A stretch of 64,000 nt of DNA, taken from an uncultured Pseudomonadales bacterium (GTDB lineage Bacteria; Pseudomonadota; Gammaproteobacteria; Pseudomonadales; Porticoccaceae). Where the stretch lies: assembly GCA_943788445.1 (NCBI GenBank), contig CALSQH010000006.1:62001-126000 (forward strand), given 5' to 3'. Made by a program: the position numbers and the translations under genes. Below the pieces are notes generated by a model, which saw only the letters and a program-made list of their open reading frames with translations, had not been told where the DNA came from and made no database searches. Shown piece after piece: positions 8,489-17,585 of the stretch; position 1 is the stretch's first letter, and each line of letters starts with the position of its first letter.

Positions 8489-10324
8489 CTAAGCGGCGAT
8501 GGCCTGGACAATAATGAAGGTAAGCCAAGCGGCAGCATAGGCAAGTAAACTATAGCTGACAAATAGTTGCGATGGCAGGCGCCACGAGCCGGTCTCTTTT
8601 CGCAGCACTGCGAGTGTTGATACGCATTGCAGGGCGATTGAGAAAAATACTAGAAGAGCAAAGCCCGCGCCGATTGGCAGGCCGCTATTTTGGATATGTT
8701 CTGCCAGTGAAATAATATTTTCTTCGCCGCCTTCAATACCAAAGAGGGTTCCCAGAGTGCCAACAAAAACTTCACGAGCCAAAAATGAAGTTAAAATTGC
8801 CACACCATATTTCCAGTCCAAACCAAACGGCGAAAATACCGGTTCAATCCATTTGCCCATTTGGCCGAGCCAGGATTCGCCGAGATTTGCGCCTTCATTT
8901 GGGAAGTAACCCAAGAGCCAAATAACCACTGTAACTATAAAGATAATCTTGCCGGCTTTGGTGACAAAGTGTTTGCTTCTATTCCACGCATTGCGCAGTA
9001 GAGGTCGCCATGAGGGGAGTCGGTAGGGGGGCATTTCGAGAACAAAGGGCAGATCGCTCTGCATCGCTTTATTAGTTTTTGATACCAGAGCAGTGACCAG
9101 CAGCCCACAGAGAATACCAAATACATAGATACTGAACATTGCCAAACCCTGCCAGCCAATCAAACCACCGAGCATACTGGTAGCGGGGATAAAGGCGGCA
9201 ATTAACAGGCTGTAAACCGGCAATCGTGCGGAGCAGGGCATTAGTGGAATTGCTAGATAGGTCAACCAGCGCTTGCGCGGAGAGTCGACAGTGCGGGCGG
9301 CATAAATACCTGGGATAGCGCAGGCGACACTTGATAGCATCGGGATAAAGCTTTTACCGGTAAGTCCAAATAGCCGCAGCGGCTTATGGCAAATAACCGC
9401 CGCTCGGGCTAAATAGCCGCTATCTTCGAGCATGCCCACTACTAAAGTGAGGACAAATATCTGTGGTACAAACACCAAAAAGGCACCTATACCGCCAAAT
9501 AGTGCATCGGCCGTAAAGTCGCTAATCACGCCCTGAGGGAGCATCGGCAAAATAATTCCAGCCATTAACTGCAATAGGCTCTCGACTGCGTCCATAACGG
9601 GCGCAGCCCAGGTGAAAATACTTTGAAATAACAGATACATAATGACCAAAAAACTAAGGCCGCCGAACCAGGAGTGGAGGAAAAACTCGTCGAGTCGGGT
9701 TTGTGCATTAATTAATAAGTCACCTTTTGGCCCAAAGTCCTTAGCGAGTTGCTGCGCCTGACGGTGAATAACCGATTCATCCGAGGCAATAATATCGCTG
9801 GTGTAAGGGCTGGGCAGGTCTTTTTGGCTGAGCGCTCTATCTTGCAGCTCTTCAAGTCCGCTTGCGGATTTTGCAGAGACTTCGATCACCGGAACCCCGA
9901 GTGCTTTTTCAAGTCCAGCAGTATCTAGACTCAGCTTGTGCTGTTTGAGAACATCTATCATATTGGCCGCTATAAGCAGTGGCTTTTGATGTTCAGCACA
10001 GGCATTGATAACCTGCAATGCAAAAATTAACCCCTTTTCGAGACGGGTTAGGTCGACAACACAGATAATCGAGCTGATCTCTGGATCTTTGAGAGCTGTA
10101 TAAAATGCTTCAACTGAAATTTGCTCTTCCGCAGAAATGGTCTGTAGAGAGTAGGCGCCAGGAAAATCTAGGAATTCATTGGAGGGGTGAGTAAGACTTT
10201 TACCGGAGTTGACGCTAACTGTAACACCCGGGAAATTGGCGACTTTTTGATTGAGGCCAGTCAGCCGATTAAAGAGTAAACTTTTACCTGAGTTTGGGCT
10301 GCCAATAAGGATGGTTTTTGTCAT
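8489..10324 (-). CDS. feoB: Ferrous iron transport protein B
   Basis: Inner-membrane Fe(II) permease with an N-terminal G domain. G1 is GSPNSGKS (about residue 8), followed by NFPGVTVS (G2 region), DFPGAYSL (G3) and ANMID (G4). The membrane part has two Gate-like halves with conserved segments GMLEDSGYLARAA and PCSARLPVY, and ends with hydrophobic helices. At 611 aa it is clearly shorter than the ~750 aa enteric protein, mostly in the spacer and C-terminus, as in other compact FeoBs. It is 9 nt downstream of feoA in one operon under a candidate Fur box. Confidence 0.95.
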   Translation of the reverse strand: MTKTILIGSPNSGKSLLFNRLTGLNQKVANFPGVTVSVNSGKSLTHPSNEFLDFPGAYSLQTISAEEQISVEAFYTALKDPEISSIICVVDLTRLEKGLIFALQVINACAEHQKPLLIAANMIDVLKQHKLSLDTAGLEKALGVPVIEVSAKSASGLEELQDRALSQKDLPSPYTSDIIASDESVIHRQAQQLAKDFGPKGDLLINAQTRLDEFFLHSWFGGLSFLVIMYLLFQSIFTWAAPVMDAVESLLQLMAGIILPMLPQGVISDFTADALFGGIGAFLVFVPQIFVLTLVVGMLEDSGYLARAAVICHKPLRLFGLTGKSFIPMLSSVACAIPGIYAARTVDSPRKRWLTYLAIPLMPCSARLPVYSLLIAAFIPATSMLGGLIGWQGLAMFSIYVFGILCGLLVTALVSKTNKAMQSDLPFVLEMPPYRLPSWRPLLRNAWNRSKHFVTKAGKIIFIVTVVIWLLGYFPNEGANLGESWLGQMGKWIEPVFSPFGLDWKYGVAILTSFLAREVFVGTLGTLFGIEGGEENIISLAEHIQNSGLPIGAGFALLVFFSIALQCVSTLAVLRKETGSWRLPSQLFVSYSLLAYAAAWLTFIIVQAIAA

Positions 10325-10333
10325 TAAATCTGC

Positions 10334-10567
10334 TTATTTGTCAGTGCCGACTCTAATTAATGAAGCGACGCTGTCATCTAGCGAGTAAACGCTGTTATTG
10401 ACTCGGTAAAGTTTCGGTGCGCCAAGGCTGGGGGAGAGTACGCAGGAGATTAGTTCACCGGGATGGAATCCAAGTTCACTCAGGCGAGTTCGATAGCTGC
10501 TCTCAAGGGATGAGACAAAGCTGTCAACGGTGGCGGATGTTCCCTGCTTAAGATCCCAGAGTGTCAT
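10334..10567 (-). CDS. feoA: Ferrous iron transport protein A
   Basis: Small cytoplasmic SH3-like partner of FeoB. The pattern LWDLKQGTSATV... RLSELGFHPGELI... LYRVNNSVYSLDDSVASLIRV is that of FeoA. I start at the ATG at 10567 (77 aa) because homologues begin with M-x-L-x-x-L; an in-frame GTG at 10612 would add a 15-residue polar extension. It is the first gene of feoAB. Confidence 0.88.
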   Translation of the reverse strand: MTLWDLKQGTSATVDSFVSSLESSYRTRLSELGFHPGELISCVLSPSLGAPKLYRVNNSVYSLDDSVASLIRVGTDK

Positions 10568-10630
10568 TGGCAAATCTCGTGATTGGTTTGGAATAGAGTT
10601 ATTGTACGCCACTATTGGCTAAATGTTAAT

Positions 10631-10649
10631 AATATTGATTCTCATTCGC
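10631..10649 (-). promoter_or_regulatory. Candidate Fur box upstream of feoAB
   Basis: On the minus strand the 19-mer reads GCGAATGAGAATCAATATT. By eye 14 of 19 positions agree with the Fur consensus GATAATGATAATCATTATC. It lies about 65 nt upstream of the feoA start, where iron-dependent repression would be expected. Confidence 0.6.
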
Positions 10650-10797
10650 AAAAAAGAAACCAGGTGCAGTTAATCAAATATCTGACTAATTCTGGTATAC
10701 GGGGTATGCGGTTACAAAGACCAAAACAGTCACTCTTGAAAGTTGGAAATCCGTTACAATGCGCCGTTTAAACCTATAACAAAAGTGTATCTAACAA

Positions 10798-12999
10798 ATG
10801 TCAGCAAAACAGCAAGCGCCAACAGCACTTTATGATTACCCAAAATACTGGGCTGAATGTTTATTGCCTGCGCCATTTTTACCCATGTCACGTGATGAGA
10901 TGGATCAGCTTGGCTGGGATAGTTGCGATGTTATTTTGGTGACCGGGGATGCCTATGTAGATCACCCAAGCTTTGGGATGGCTGTTATTGGACGTGTTCT
11001 TGAAGCGCAGGGTTATCGAGTCGGTATTCTTTCGCAGCCGGATTGGCGCGACGCCAAGAGCTTTAAAGAGCTGGGTAAGCCGAATCTCTACTTTGGTGTC
11101 ACCGCCGGAAATATGGATTCGATGATCAATCGCTATACCGCTGATCGCCGCTTACGCCACGACGATGCCTACACCGCCGATGATCTTGGTGGCAAGCGTC
11201 CAGATCGGGCTGTGACTGTCTATACGCAAAAGTGCCGTGAAGCCTATTCAGATGCGCCAGTTGTGGTGGGTGGTATCGAAGCCAGTCTTCGCCGTCTTGC
11301 GCATTATGATTATTGGTCAGAGTCGGTTAAGCGTTCAGTGTTAATTGATTCAACCGCAGATATTCTGCTCTACGGAAATGCCGAGCGAGCGATGATTGAA
11401 TTGACCCACAGAATGGCTCGCGGTGAGACTCTTCGCGATATTACTGATCTGCGCGGAAGTGCATTTTTGTGCCGGACTATTCCCGCTGGCTGGAGTGAGA
11501 TTGACTCGACTCAAGTCGATCAGCCCGGACAACTAGCTAAGCCTAAAAACCCCTATGTGACATCGCAGACTGGCGATTCTGATGATGCGAAAACGATTCG
11601 TGTGCGAGCAGAGAAAGGCGGCACCTGTGCCACTGGCCAGGTCAAGCTTGGAGATATTGGCGATGAAGTAAAGCCTCTGGCGATTATTCCTGATACTCAG
11701 GCGATTAAAACCGATCCGAGTGCTACCTATATACGCATGCCGTCTTTTGATCAGGTCGGAAAAGATCCTGTTTTGTATGCCCATGCGGACCGTATTTTTC
11801 ACCGTGAAACAAACCCTGGGAACGCCCGTCCTCTGGTGCAAAATCAAGGCCGTAACGATATCTGGGTTAACCCGCCACCGATTCCTCTCGAAACGGAAGA
11901 GCTGGATTGGGTTTTTGATCAGCCCTATAAGCGTATTCCTCATCCATCCTATGGTGAGAGCAAAATTCCAGCCTACGATATGATTCGTTTTTCGGTCAAT
12001 ATTATGCGCGGCTGTTTTGGCGGCTGTACTTTTTGCTCAATAACTGAGCACGAAGGGCGTATTATTCAGAGTCGATCCGAAGAATCGATTCTTAACGAAG
12101 TTGAAAAAATCCGCGATATGACACCGGGTTTTACTGGTGTTATATCTGATCTGGGCGGACCGACCGCTAATATGTATCGTCTTAACTGCAAAGATAAAAA
12201 GATTGAAGAGACCTGTCGACGTCCGTCCTGTGTATACCCGACAATCTGTGTCAATCTAGAGACCGATCATAAGCACACCACACAGCTCTACCGTAAGACC
12301 CGAAATCTGCCCGGGGTAAAAAAGGTTGTCGTTGCCTCTGGTCTTCGCTACGACCTTGCAGTGCGTGATCCTGAGTATGTCAAAGAATTGGTGACCCACC
12401 ATGTGGGTGGCTATCTGAAAATTGCTCCAGAGCATTCTGAGGATGGTCCACTGAGTAAAATGATGAAGCCGGGCATGGGTAGCTATTATGAATTTAAGGA
12501 AATGTTTGAACGCTACTCGAAAGAGGCGGGCAAAAAGCAATATTTGATTCCTTACTTTATCTCTGCACATCCGGGTTCGACCAATGAGGATATGATGAGT
12601 TTGGGGCTGTGGCTCAAAACTAATGGATTTCGTGTTGATCAGGTGCAGAGTTTCTATCCCTCGCCGATGGCTTCAGCTACAACTATGTACTTTACCGAGA
12701 AAAATCCGTTAAAGCCGCTGGGTAAAAATAACAGCGAAAAGATTTTTAGCGCGAAAAGCCAAGAGCAACGAACCCTGCACAAGGCATTTTTGCGTTATCA
12801 CGATTCGGAAAATTGGCCGATTTTACGCAAGGCTCTGCGACGCATGGGTCGCACTGACCTTATTGGCAATGGCGAAGGGTTTTTAGTGCCGGGAGAATCC
12901 CGTCGCGAAAAAGAAGTGATGGTTCGGGAGGCTAAAAAGAGTAAGCCCAAGTTAAAGGCACAGCCTCGCTCATCGCGATTAAAGCCGCGCAGACGCTAA
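10798..12999 (+). CDS. ygiQ: YgiQ family radical SAM protein
   Basis: Member of the UPF0313/YgiQ family; biochemical role unknown. The radical-SAM cluster motif CFGGCTFCS (CxxxCxxC) is near residue 405, preceded by FSVNIMRGC and followed by [15 protein letters not shown]. The N-terminal B12-binding-like region reads [14 protein letters not shown] and the C-terminus is a basic tail ([20 protein letters not shown]). It is 733 aa, usual for the family. It is monocistronic, divergent from feoAB and convergent with rsmE (9 nt apart). Confidence 0.92.
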   Translation: MSAKQQAPTALYDYPKYWAECLLPAPFLPMSRDEMDQLGWDSCDVILVTGDAYVDHPSFGMAVIGRVLEAQGYRVGILSQPDWRDAKSFKELGKPNLYFGVTAGNMDSMINRYTADRRLRHDDAYTADDLGGKRPDRAVTVYTQKCREAYSDAPVVVGGIEASLRRLAHYDYWSESVKRSVLIDSTADILLYGNAERAMIELTHRMARGETLRDITDLRGSAFLCRTIPAGWSEIDSTQVDQPGQLAKPKNPYVTSQTGDSDDAKTIRVRAEKGGTCATGQVKLGDIGDEVKPLAIIPDTQAIKTDPSATYIRMPSFDQVGKDPVLYAHADRIFHRETNPGNARPLVQNQGRNDIWVNPPPIPLETEELDWVFDQPYKRIPHPSYGESKIPAYDMIRFSVNIMRGCFGGCTFCSITEHEGRIIQSRSEESILNEVEKIRDMTPGFTGVISDLGGPTANMYRLNCKDKKIEETCRRPSCVYPTICVNLETDHKHTTQLYRKTRNLPGVKKVVVASGLRYDLAVRDPEYVKELVTHHVGGYLKIAPEHSEDGPLSKMMKPGMGSYYEFKEMFERYSKEAGKKQYLIPYFISAHPGSTNEDMMSLGLWLKTNGFRVDQVQSFYPSPMASATTMYFTEKNPLKPLGKNNSEKIFSAKSQEQRTLHKAFLRYHDSENWPILRKALRRMGRTDLIGNGEGFLVPGESRREKEVMVREAKKSKPKLKAQPRSSRLKPRRR

Positions 13000-13008
13000 T
13001 AGACTTGT

Positions 13009-13719
13009 CTAAGCTGGAAATAGCCTTGAAATAAGGGCTGGAACAGCAGTTTCGACACGCAGGATCCGCGGCCCTATATGGACGGTTTCAAATCCTGCTG
13101 CGCTTAACATATCCACTTCATAGGGTATAAAGCCCCCTTCAGGGCCTATAGCAAGGGTTGCAGGTTGTTGGAGATCAATAGGGCAGCGAGTTTCTGTAAC
13201 CGGGTGTGCAAGCAGGTTTTTCTTACCTTTAATAATGTCAGTAAGTTCATCTTCGACAAAAGGTTTAAATCTTTTGCGGATATGAATTTCTGGTAGCCTT
13301 GTATCTCGTGCCTGCTCTAAGCCCAAAATAAAATCCTCTTCGATAGCCTCTGGTTTTAAGAACGGTGTCTGCCAAAAACTTTTCTCGACGCGAAAAGAGT
13401 TGATTAGATAAATCTCTTTAACCCCCATGGCGGCAATTGTCTGCAAGCTGCGTCGTAGCATTTTAGGTCGCGGCATAGCTAAAATTAGCGTTAGGGGAAT
13501 TGGCGGTGGGGCAGGGCTGTTTAAGTTGATTTCAAGAACAGCTTGAGAAGTGTTCAACTCGAGGATGGTGCCAGTTCCCATAAGACCATTAATTTCACCT
13601 ACACGCACGGTGTCGCCTATAGCGCAACGCTGTACTTCAATTAACTGTTTGAGTTGGCGGCCGGTTATTTCAGCTAGACGGTTGGGTATTTTTTTGGCAT
13701 TAATCAGAAGTACATTCAT
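13009..13719 (-). CDS. rsmE: 16S rRNA (uracil(1498)-N(3))-methyltransferase RsmE
   Basis: SPOUT-class methyltransferase that methylates N3 of U1498 of 16S rRNA. It has an N-terminal PUA-like RNA-binding part (RQLKQLIEVQRCAIGD) and a C-terminal knot with AIGPEGGFIPYEV and HIGPRILRVETA, which bind SAM. I start at the ATG at 13719; a TTG two codons upstream is the only extension. About 236 aa is normal. Confidence 0.93.
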   Translation of the reverse strand: MNVLLINAKKIPNRLAEITGRQLKQLIEVQRCAIGDTVRVGEINGLMGTGTILELNTSQAVLEINLNSPAPPPIPLTLILAMPRPKMLRRSLQTIAAMGVKEIYLINSFRVEKSFWQTPFLKPEAIEEDFILGLEQARDTRLPEIHIRKRFKPFVEDELTDIIKGKKNLLAHPVTETRCPIDLQQPATLAIGPEGGFIPYEVDMLSAAGFETVHIGPRILRVETAVPALISRLFPA

Positions 13720-13800
13720 GGCCAAGATTGTAAAGGATAAAAATCCTTTCTGTTAATAAAAAGTAGGTTCTTTTTTATTTCGTAGTTTGATGTTTGTCTA

Positions 13801-13829
13801 TTTTGTGGCAGCCTGATTTTCTATATAAT
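13801..13829 (+). promoter_or_regulatory. Promoter of tRNA-Arg
   Basis: A perfect -10 TATAAT (13824-13829) ends 9 nt before the tRNA 5' end. The -35 is weak (TTTTGT, 17 nt upstream). Confidence 0.5.
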
Positions 13830-13838
13830 GCGTGTTAT

Positions 13839-13914
13839 CTCCCCTTGGTGAAATTGGATATCACGCTAGCCTCCTAAGCTTGAATTTCAGGTTCGACTCC
13901 TGAAGGGGAGACCA
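13839..13914 (+). tRNA. tRNA-Arg (anticodon CCT)
   Basis: Cloverleaf folded by hand. The acceptor CTCCCCT pairs with AGGGGAG, the D stem GTGA with TCAC, and the T stem TCAGG with CCTGA around TTCGACT. The anticodon loop CTCCTAA gives CCT, reading AGG. Discriminator A and an encoded CCA follow. The anticodon stem CTAGC/GCTTG has one T-T mismatch. It marks the left border of the accessory region. Confidence 0.85.
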
Positions 13915-14049
13915 TTGTTTATAAGCTTCGAGTGTTATCCCCCCCCTTCTTATTTTCTTATATATAAATTAACTCGTTGAGATTATATTGTTCAGAGACT
14001 CAACTTTCATATGTGTTGCTGTTTACATTAATATAGAAGGCATCCATAA

Positions 14050-16895
14050 TTAGTCACATTAGTATAAATTTTATTCACCCTGAGGGTAGACATTGAGATG
14101 TTAAAATATTTAAGAAATGCTTTTACAGCCGTTTGTTTTTCTTCGTTAATGCTGAGTGCTGGATTCGTCTCAGCCAATGATCTAATTATTACCTCCGTTC
14201 TTTCATCGCCGCAGATTCAAGTGGGAGATACCATTTCAATATCAGTGGTTTACGATACCACTGATCAGGTATCCACCACCGGCCTAGGTTTACGTCTGCA
14301 TTATGATGGTGACGTTCTTGTCTGTGATGAGCCTGCAGATATATTAACGGTTGATAATGTCGGTGTTCAGATACGTGATGGTGAATACATATATGATGTC
14401 GCCGATAGTAATGAGGGTGAGGGCTCCGCGACATTTAATAAGTATTTGAATATTGCATGGGCTGATTTGAATGGTACTTGGCCTTCAAATACTAGCCTTC
14501 CTGCCACATTGTTTACTTTGCCCTGTACCGCTCTAGACGGATTTTCTGGTACCACCTTAAAGTTTTCTCAAAGCTCTGATGTTCATTTTTCAGAGAACGG
14601 CATTAACAACAAATTTGATTTTGTTAGTTCCGATATAAATATTGCAGAGGGAGCGCCGGTCTCTGATGATACAACCGCTCCAGTTATTACACTGACAGGC
14701 GAAGCATCAGTAGTTGTTGCTCTAGGTGAGACGTATACGGATCAGGGTGCTTCAGCAGACACTGGAGAAACAGTAACGGCAAGTGGTTCTGTTAACACTT
14801 CGTCAGAAGGTATATACACGCTGACGTACACTGCTACAGATGCAGCTGGTAACCAAGCAGACGTAGTAACGCGTACAGTATCGGTTGTTGATCTGACTGA
14901 TACAGACCGTGACGGAACGCCAGACAGTACTGATTTAGACGATGATAACGACGGAGTTCCGGATGTCCTTGAGAACGAAACCGGCCGTAACGCATTAGTT
15001 GTAGACTACACAGTTGGTGTGGGTTCTAAGTTTAGCTGTTCTATTGATGACACCGGCGTAGTTTGTTGGGGTGACAATAACTTTGGTCAAACTGATGTAC
15101 CTACGCTGATCAATCCAACAAAGGTTGCTGCGGGCCATCAACATGTCTGTGCAATTGATGATACTGGTGTGGTTTGCTGGGGTAGAAATAACAATCAAGA
15201 AGTAGACGTGCCTAACGGTCTTTCGAACCCGACTGATCTTGCGCTGGGTATTGATCACACCTGTGCTATCGATGATAGCGGTATTGTGTGTTGGGGTAAA
15301 AACACTTCACAAGGAATTACTGAAGTTCCCGATAGCATAGTTAATCCAACGCAGATTAGTGCAGGTATGGATCACACTTGTGCGGTCAATGATAATGGAG
15401 TGACTTGTTGGGGTTATAACCGATACGGCCGAGCATCAGCAACAAAGACTGCTCTACTGGTTAACCCAACTCAGGTGAGTGCAGGTAAGAACCACAGTTG
15501 CGCGTTAGATGATACGGGCGTTGTCTGCTGGGGAAGTAACAGTGCTGGTATGAGAACTGTTCCTGCAAATACCTTTGTTAATCCAATCCAAGTCGGTGCA
15601 GGTGGAACATTCAACTGTGTACTTGACGATAATGGTGTCGGTTGTTGGGGTCGTAATAATAGACGCCAGACACAGGCTCCGAGCCTGATCAATCCAACGC
15701 ATATCAGTGTTGGTTTCGATCATGCCTGTGCCGTGGATGATACGGGTGTAGTGTGCTGGGGCTATAACAAAAATGGTCAACGTACTGTTCCAAGTCTAGA
15801 TATGGTTATGGATAACGACGGTGATGGTATTGATGATTGGGTCGAAGACGCCAATGGAACAGAGCGATATATTGCTGATACCGATGGAGATGGTGTTGTA
15901 GATGGTATCGATCTGTGGCCGTTGGATTCTACCGAAGCTCTAGATACCGACCGTGATGGAACCGGTAACAATGCTGATAGCGACGATGATAACGACGGTG
16001 TACCCGATGTACTTGAGACGGAGACTGGACGTAACCCATTAGTTGTAGACTACACAATCAGTGTAGGTACTAAGTTTAGCTGTTCGATGGATAATAGCGG
16101 CGTGATTTGCTGGGGTGATAATACTCGCGGTCAAACTGATGTGCCGGTCCTGAGCAACCCGACGAAGGTCGTTGCGGGCGCTGAACATGCCTGTGCGCTA
16201 GATGATAACGGTGTTGTTTGTTGGGGTGGAGATGATTTTGGTGAAACATTGACTCCAGTATTATCAAATCCGACCGATGTTGCGGTAGGTAATGATCACA
16301 CCTGTGCTATTGATGGCAGTGGTGTTGTTTGTTGGGGTAAAAGTTCATCGAAGATCACCAATGTACCAGGCAAGGTAGTTAATCCTACTCAGATTGATGC
16401 TGGTAATGATTACACCTGTGCGGTTGGCGATAATGGTGTTATCTGTTGGGGACGTAATCGCTTCGGTCGGTCGGCTGTACCGAAAACATTACAGAATCCA
16501 ACTCAGGTGAGTGGTGGTAATGTCCACACTTGTGCGATAGATGCTACGGGTGTTGTTTGTTGGGGAAGTAACAACGGTGGTCGTAGAACCGTACCGACAG
16601 ATACCTTAGTAAACCCAACGCAAGTTAGTGCAGGCGGATCTCACACCTGTGTGATTGATGACAATGGCGTAACTTGTTGGGGTAAGGATACTCGACGACA
16701 GACGCAAGTTCCGACTCTGATCAATCCAACGGATATCAGTGCTGGTGATGAGCATGTCTGTGCGTTAGACGCTACTGGTGTTGTTTGCTGGGGCTATAAC
16801 AAGTATGGACAGCGTGTCGTTCCGACCTTAGATATGGTTCTGGATAACGACAGTGACTTGACGCCTGATGCTGAAGACAGTGCACCTTATGATGC
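14050..16895 (+). repeat. 2.85-kb direct repeat, copy 1
   Basis: Starts at TTAGTCA about 48 nt before the RCC1-like gene and ends at GATGC just before its stop. It matches copy 2 at 17586-20431, with a few substitutions in the first ~550 nt and near identity afterwards. After GATGC the copies diverge completely. Confidence 0.9.
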
Positions 16896-16908
16896 ATCTA
16901 TTCAGTAA
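14098..16908 (+). CDS. Secreted protein with two RCC1-like seven-repeat propellers
   Basis: Predicted exported 936-aa protein with a signal peptide cleaved near FVSA-ND (about residue 26). Then come a beta-rich N-terminal domain (27-185), an Ig/DUF5011-like domain (DTTAPVITLTGEA..., about 190-265) and a thrombospondin-3-like calcium linker ([19 protein letters not shown]). The first RCC1-like array (about 302-565) is followed by a second Asp-rich linker and a second array (about 649-912). Each array contains exactly seven VCWG repeats, and each repeat carries a Cys pair of the form C-A-I-D...V-C-W-G, which suggests one disulfide per blade. It is a truncated duplicate of the gene at 17631, ending soon after the second array where the other continues to GH16. 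It is probably a surface or extracellular binding protein; ligand unknown. Confidence 0.85.
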   Translation: MLKYLRNAFTAVCFSSLMLSAGFVSANDLIITSVLSSPQIQVGDTISISVVYDTTDQVSTTGLGLRLHYDGDVLVCDEPADILTVDNVGVQIRDGEYIYDVADSNEGEGSATFNKYLNIAWADLNGTWPSNTSLPATLFTLPCTALDGFSGTTLKFSQSSDVHFSENGINNKFDFVSSDINIAEGAPVSDDTTAPVITLTGEASVVVALGETYTDQGASADTGETVTASGSVNTSSEGIYTLTYTATDAAGNQADVVTRTVSVVDLTDTDRDGTPDSTDLDDDNDGVPDVLENETGRNALVVDYTVGVGSKFSCSIDDTGVVCWGDNNFGQTDVPTLINPTKVAAGHQHVCAIDDTGVVCWGRNNNQEVDVPNGLSNPTDLALGIDHTCAIDDSGIVCWGKNTSQGITEVPDSIVNPTQISAGMDHTCAVNDNGVTCWGYNRYGRASATKTALLVNPTQVSAGKNHSCALDDTGVVCWGSNSAGMRTVPANTFVNPIQVGAGGTFNCVLDDNGVGCWGRNNRRQTQAPSLINPTHISVGFDHACAVDDTGVVCWGYNKNGQRTVPSLDMVMDNDGDGIDDWVEDANGTERYIADTDGDGVVDGIDLWPLDSTEALDTDRDGTGNNADSDDDNDGVPDVLETETGRNPLVVDYTISVGTKFSCSMDNSGVICWGDNTRGQTDVPVLSNPTKVVAGAEHACALDDNGVVCWGGDDFGETLTPVLSNPTDVAVGNDHTCAIDGSGVVCWGKSSSKITNVPGKVVNPTQIDAGNDYTCAVGDNGVICWGRNRFGRSAVPKTLQNPTQVSGGNVHTCAIDATGVVCWGSNNGGRRTVPTDTLVNPTQVSAGGSHTCVIDDNGVTCWGKDTRRQTQVPTLINPTDISAGDEHVCALDATGVVCWGYNKYGQRVVPTLDMVLDNDSDLTPDAEDSAPYDASIQ

Positions 16909-16930
16909 CAGCTAGTAAGTGTAAGACTTA

Positions 16931-16962
16931 AAAACTCGCTATGGGCAACCATGGCGAGTTTT
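16931..16962 (+). terminator. Rho-independent-like terminator
   Basis: The stem AAAACTCGC/GCGAGTTTT, extended by ATGG/CCAT around GCAA, lies 22 nt after the stop of the first RCC1-like gene. The T tract is part of the symmetric stem, so it could act in both directions. Confidence 0.65.
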
Positions 16963-17585
16963 GGTCTAAAAAAAATGGTAAGAGTCAATTTAATGGGCGA
17001 ATGAAGAAAAAATAACAAGAAAAATCAAAGTTAAGTATTAAAATGTGTCGTTATATGAATCAGGGAGGTGTCTGAGTATCTTCTTTTGATCGAGCAAATG
17101 TCTTTTATTGTAGGTGTTGTTGCTTGTGTGACTAGCATAGGGCTATAGTCACACTGGGGACCAGCTAGTCGAAATGAAGTTACACTGGTATATCAATGAA
17201 TTTGTCATAAGTAAGGTAAGCTAGTAGCCTGAGATATGGTAGAAACAGTGTATGAAAACCCTGCAGGAAGATTTGTAAATTAGGGAGTGATTAATATAAG
17301 GTTTTTATATGTGGATGTCGTTTCTTGTCGCTGATTGTCGAGTTAGTAAAAAAATAAAAGTTAATTAATTGATGGTTAGGTGCCTAAAGTGCCGGTAGTG
17401 TATCGAAGCTGCAAAATATAAAAGTTACTTCATTTTTTAAGTTTAAATTACTAATTGGAGTTATATAAAAAATATTCCGGACAATTACTTTCTTCAGGTG
17501 CGTGTTGTTCAACAATTTTGAGTCCCTTAAGTCTCAGTTGGGGGCACTCGCTAAATCGAGGTCTACAGTAATGGCTGTTACAAAC
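16963..17585. other. Non-coding spacer between the two RCC1-like copies
   Basis: AT-rich, with no convincing gene on either strand. It contains a perfect 9-bp inverted repeat GTGTGACTA/TAGTCACAC at 17126-17154 (11-nt loop, no T run), which could be an operator or an RNA hairpin. It presumably contains the promoter of the second copy. Confidence 0.5.
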
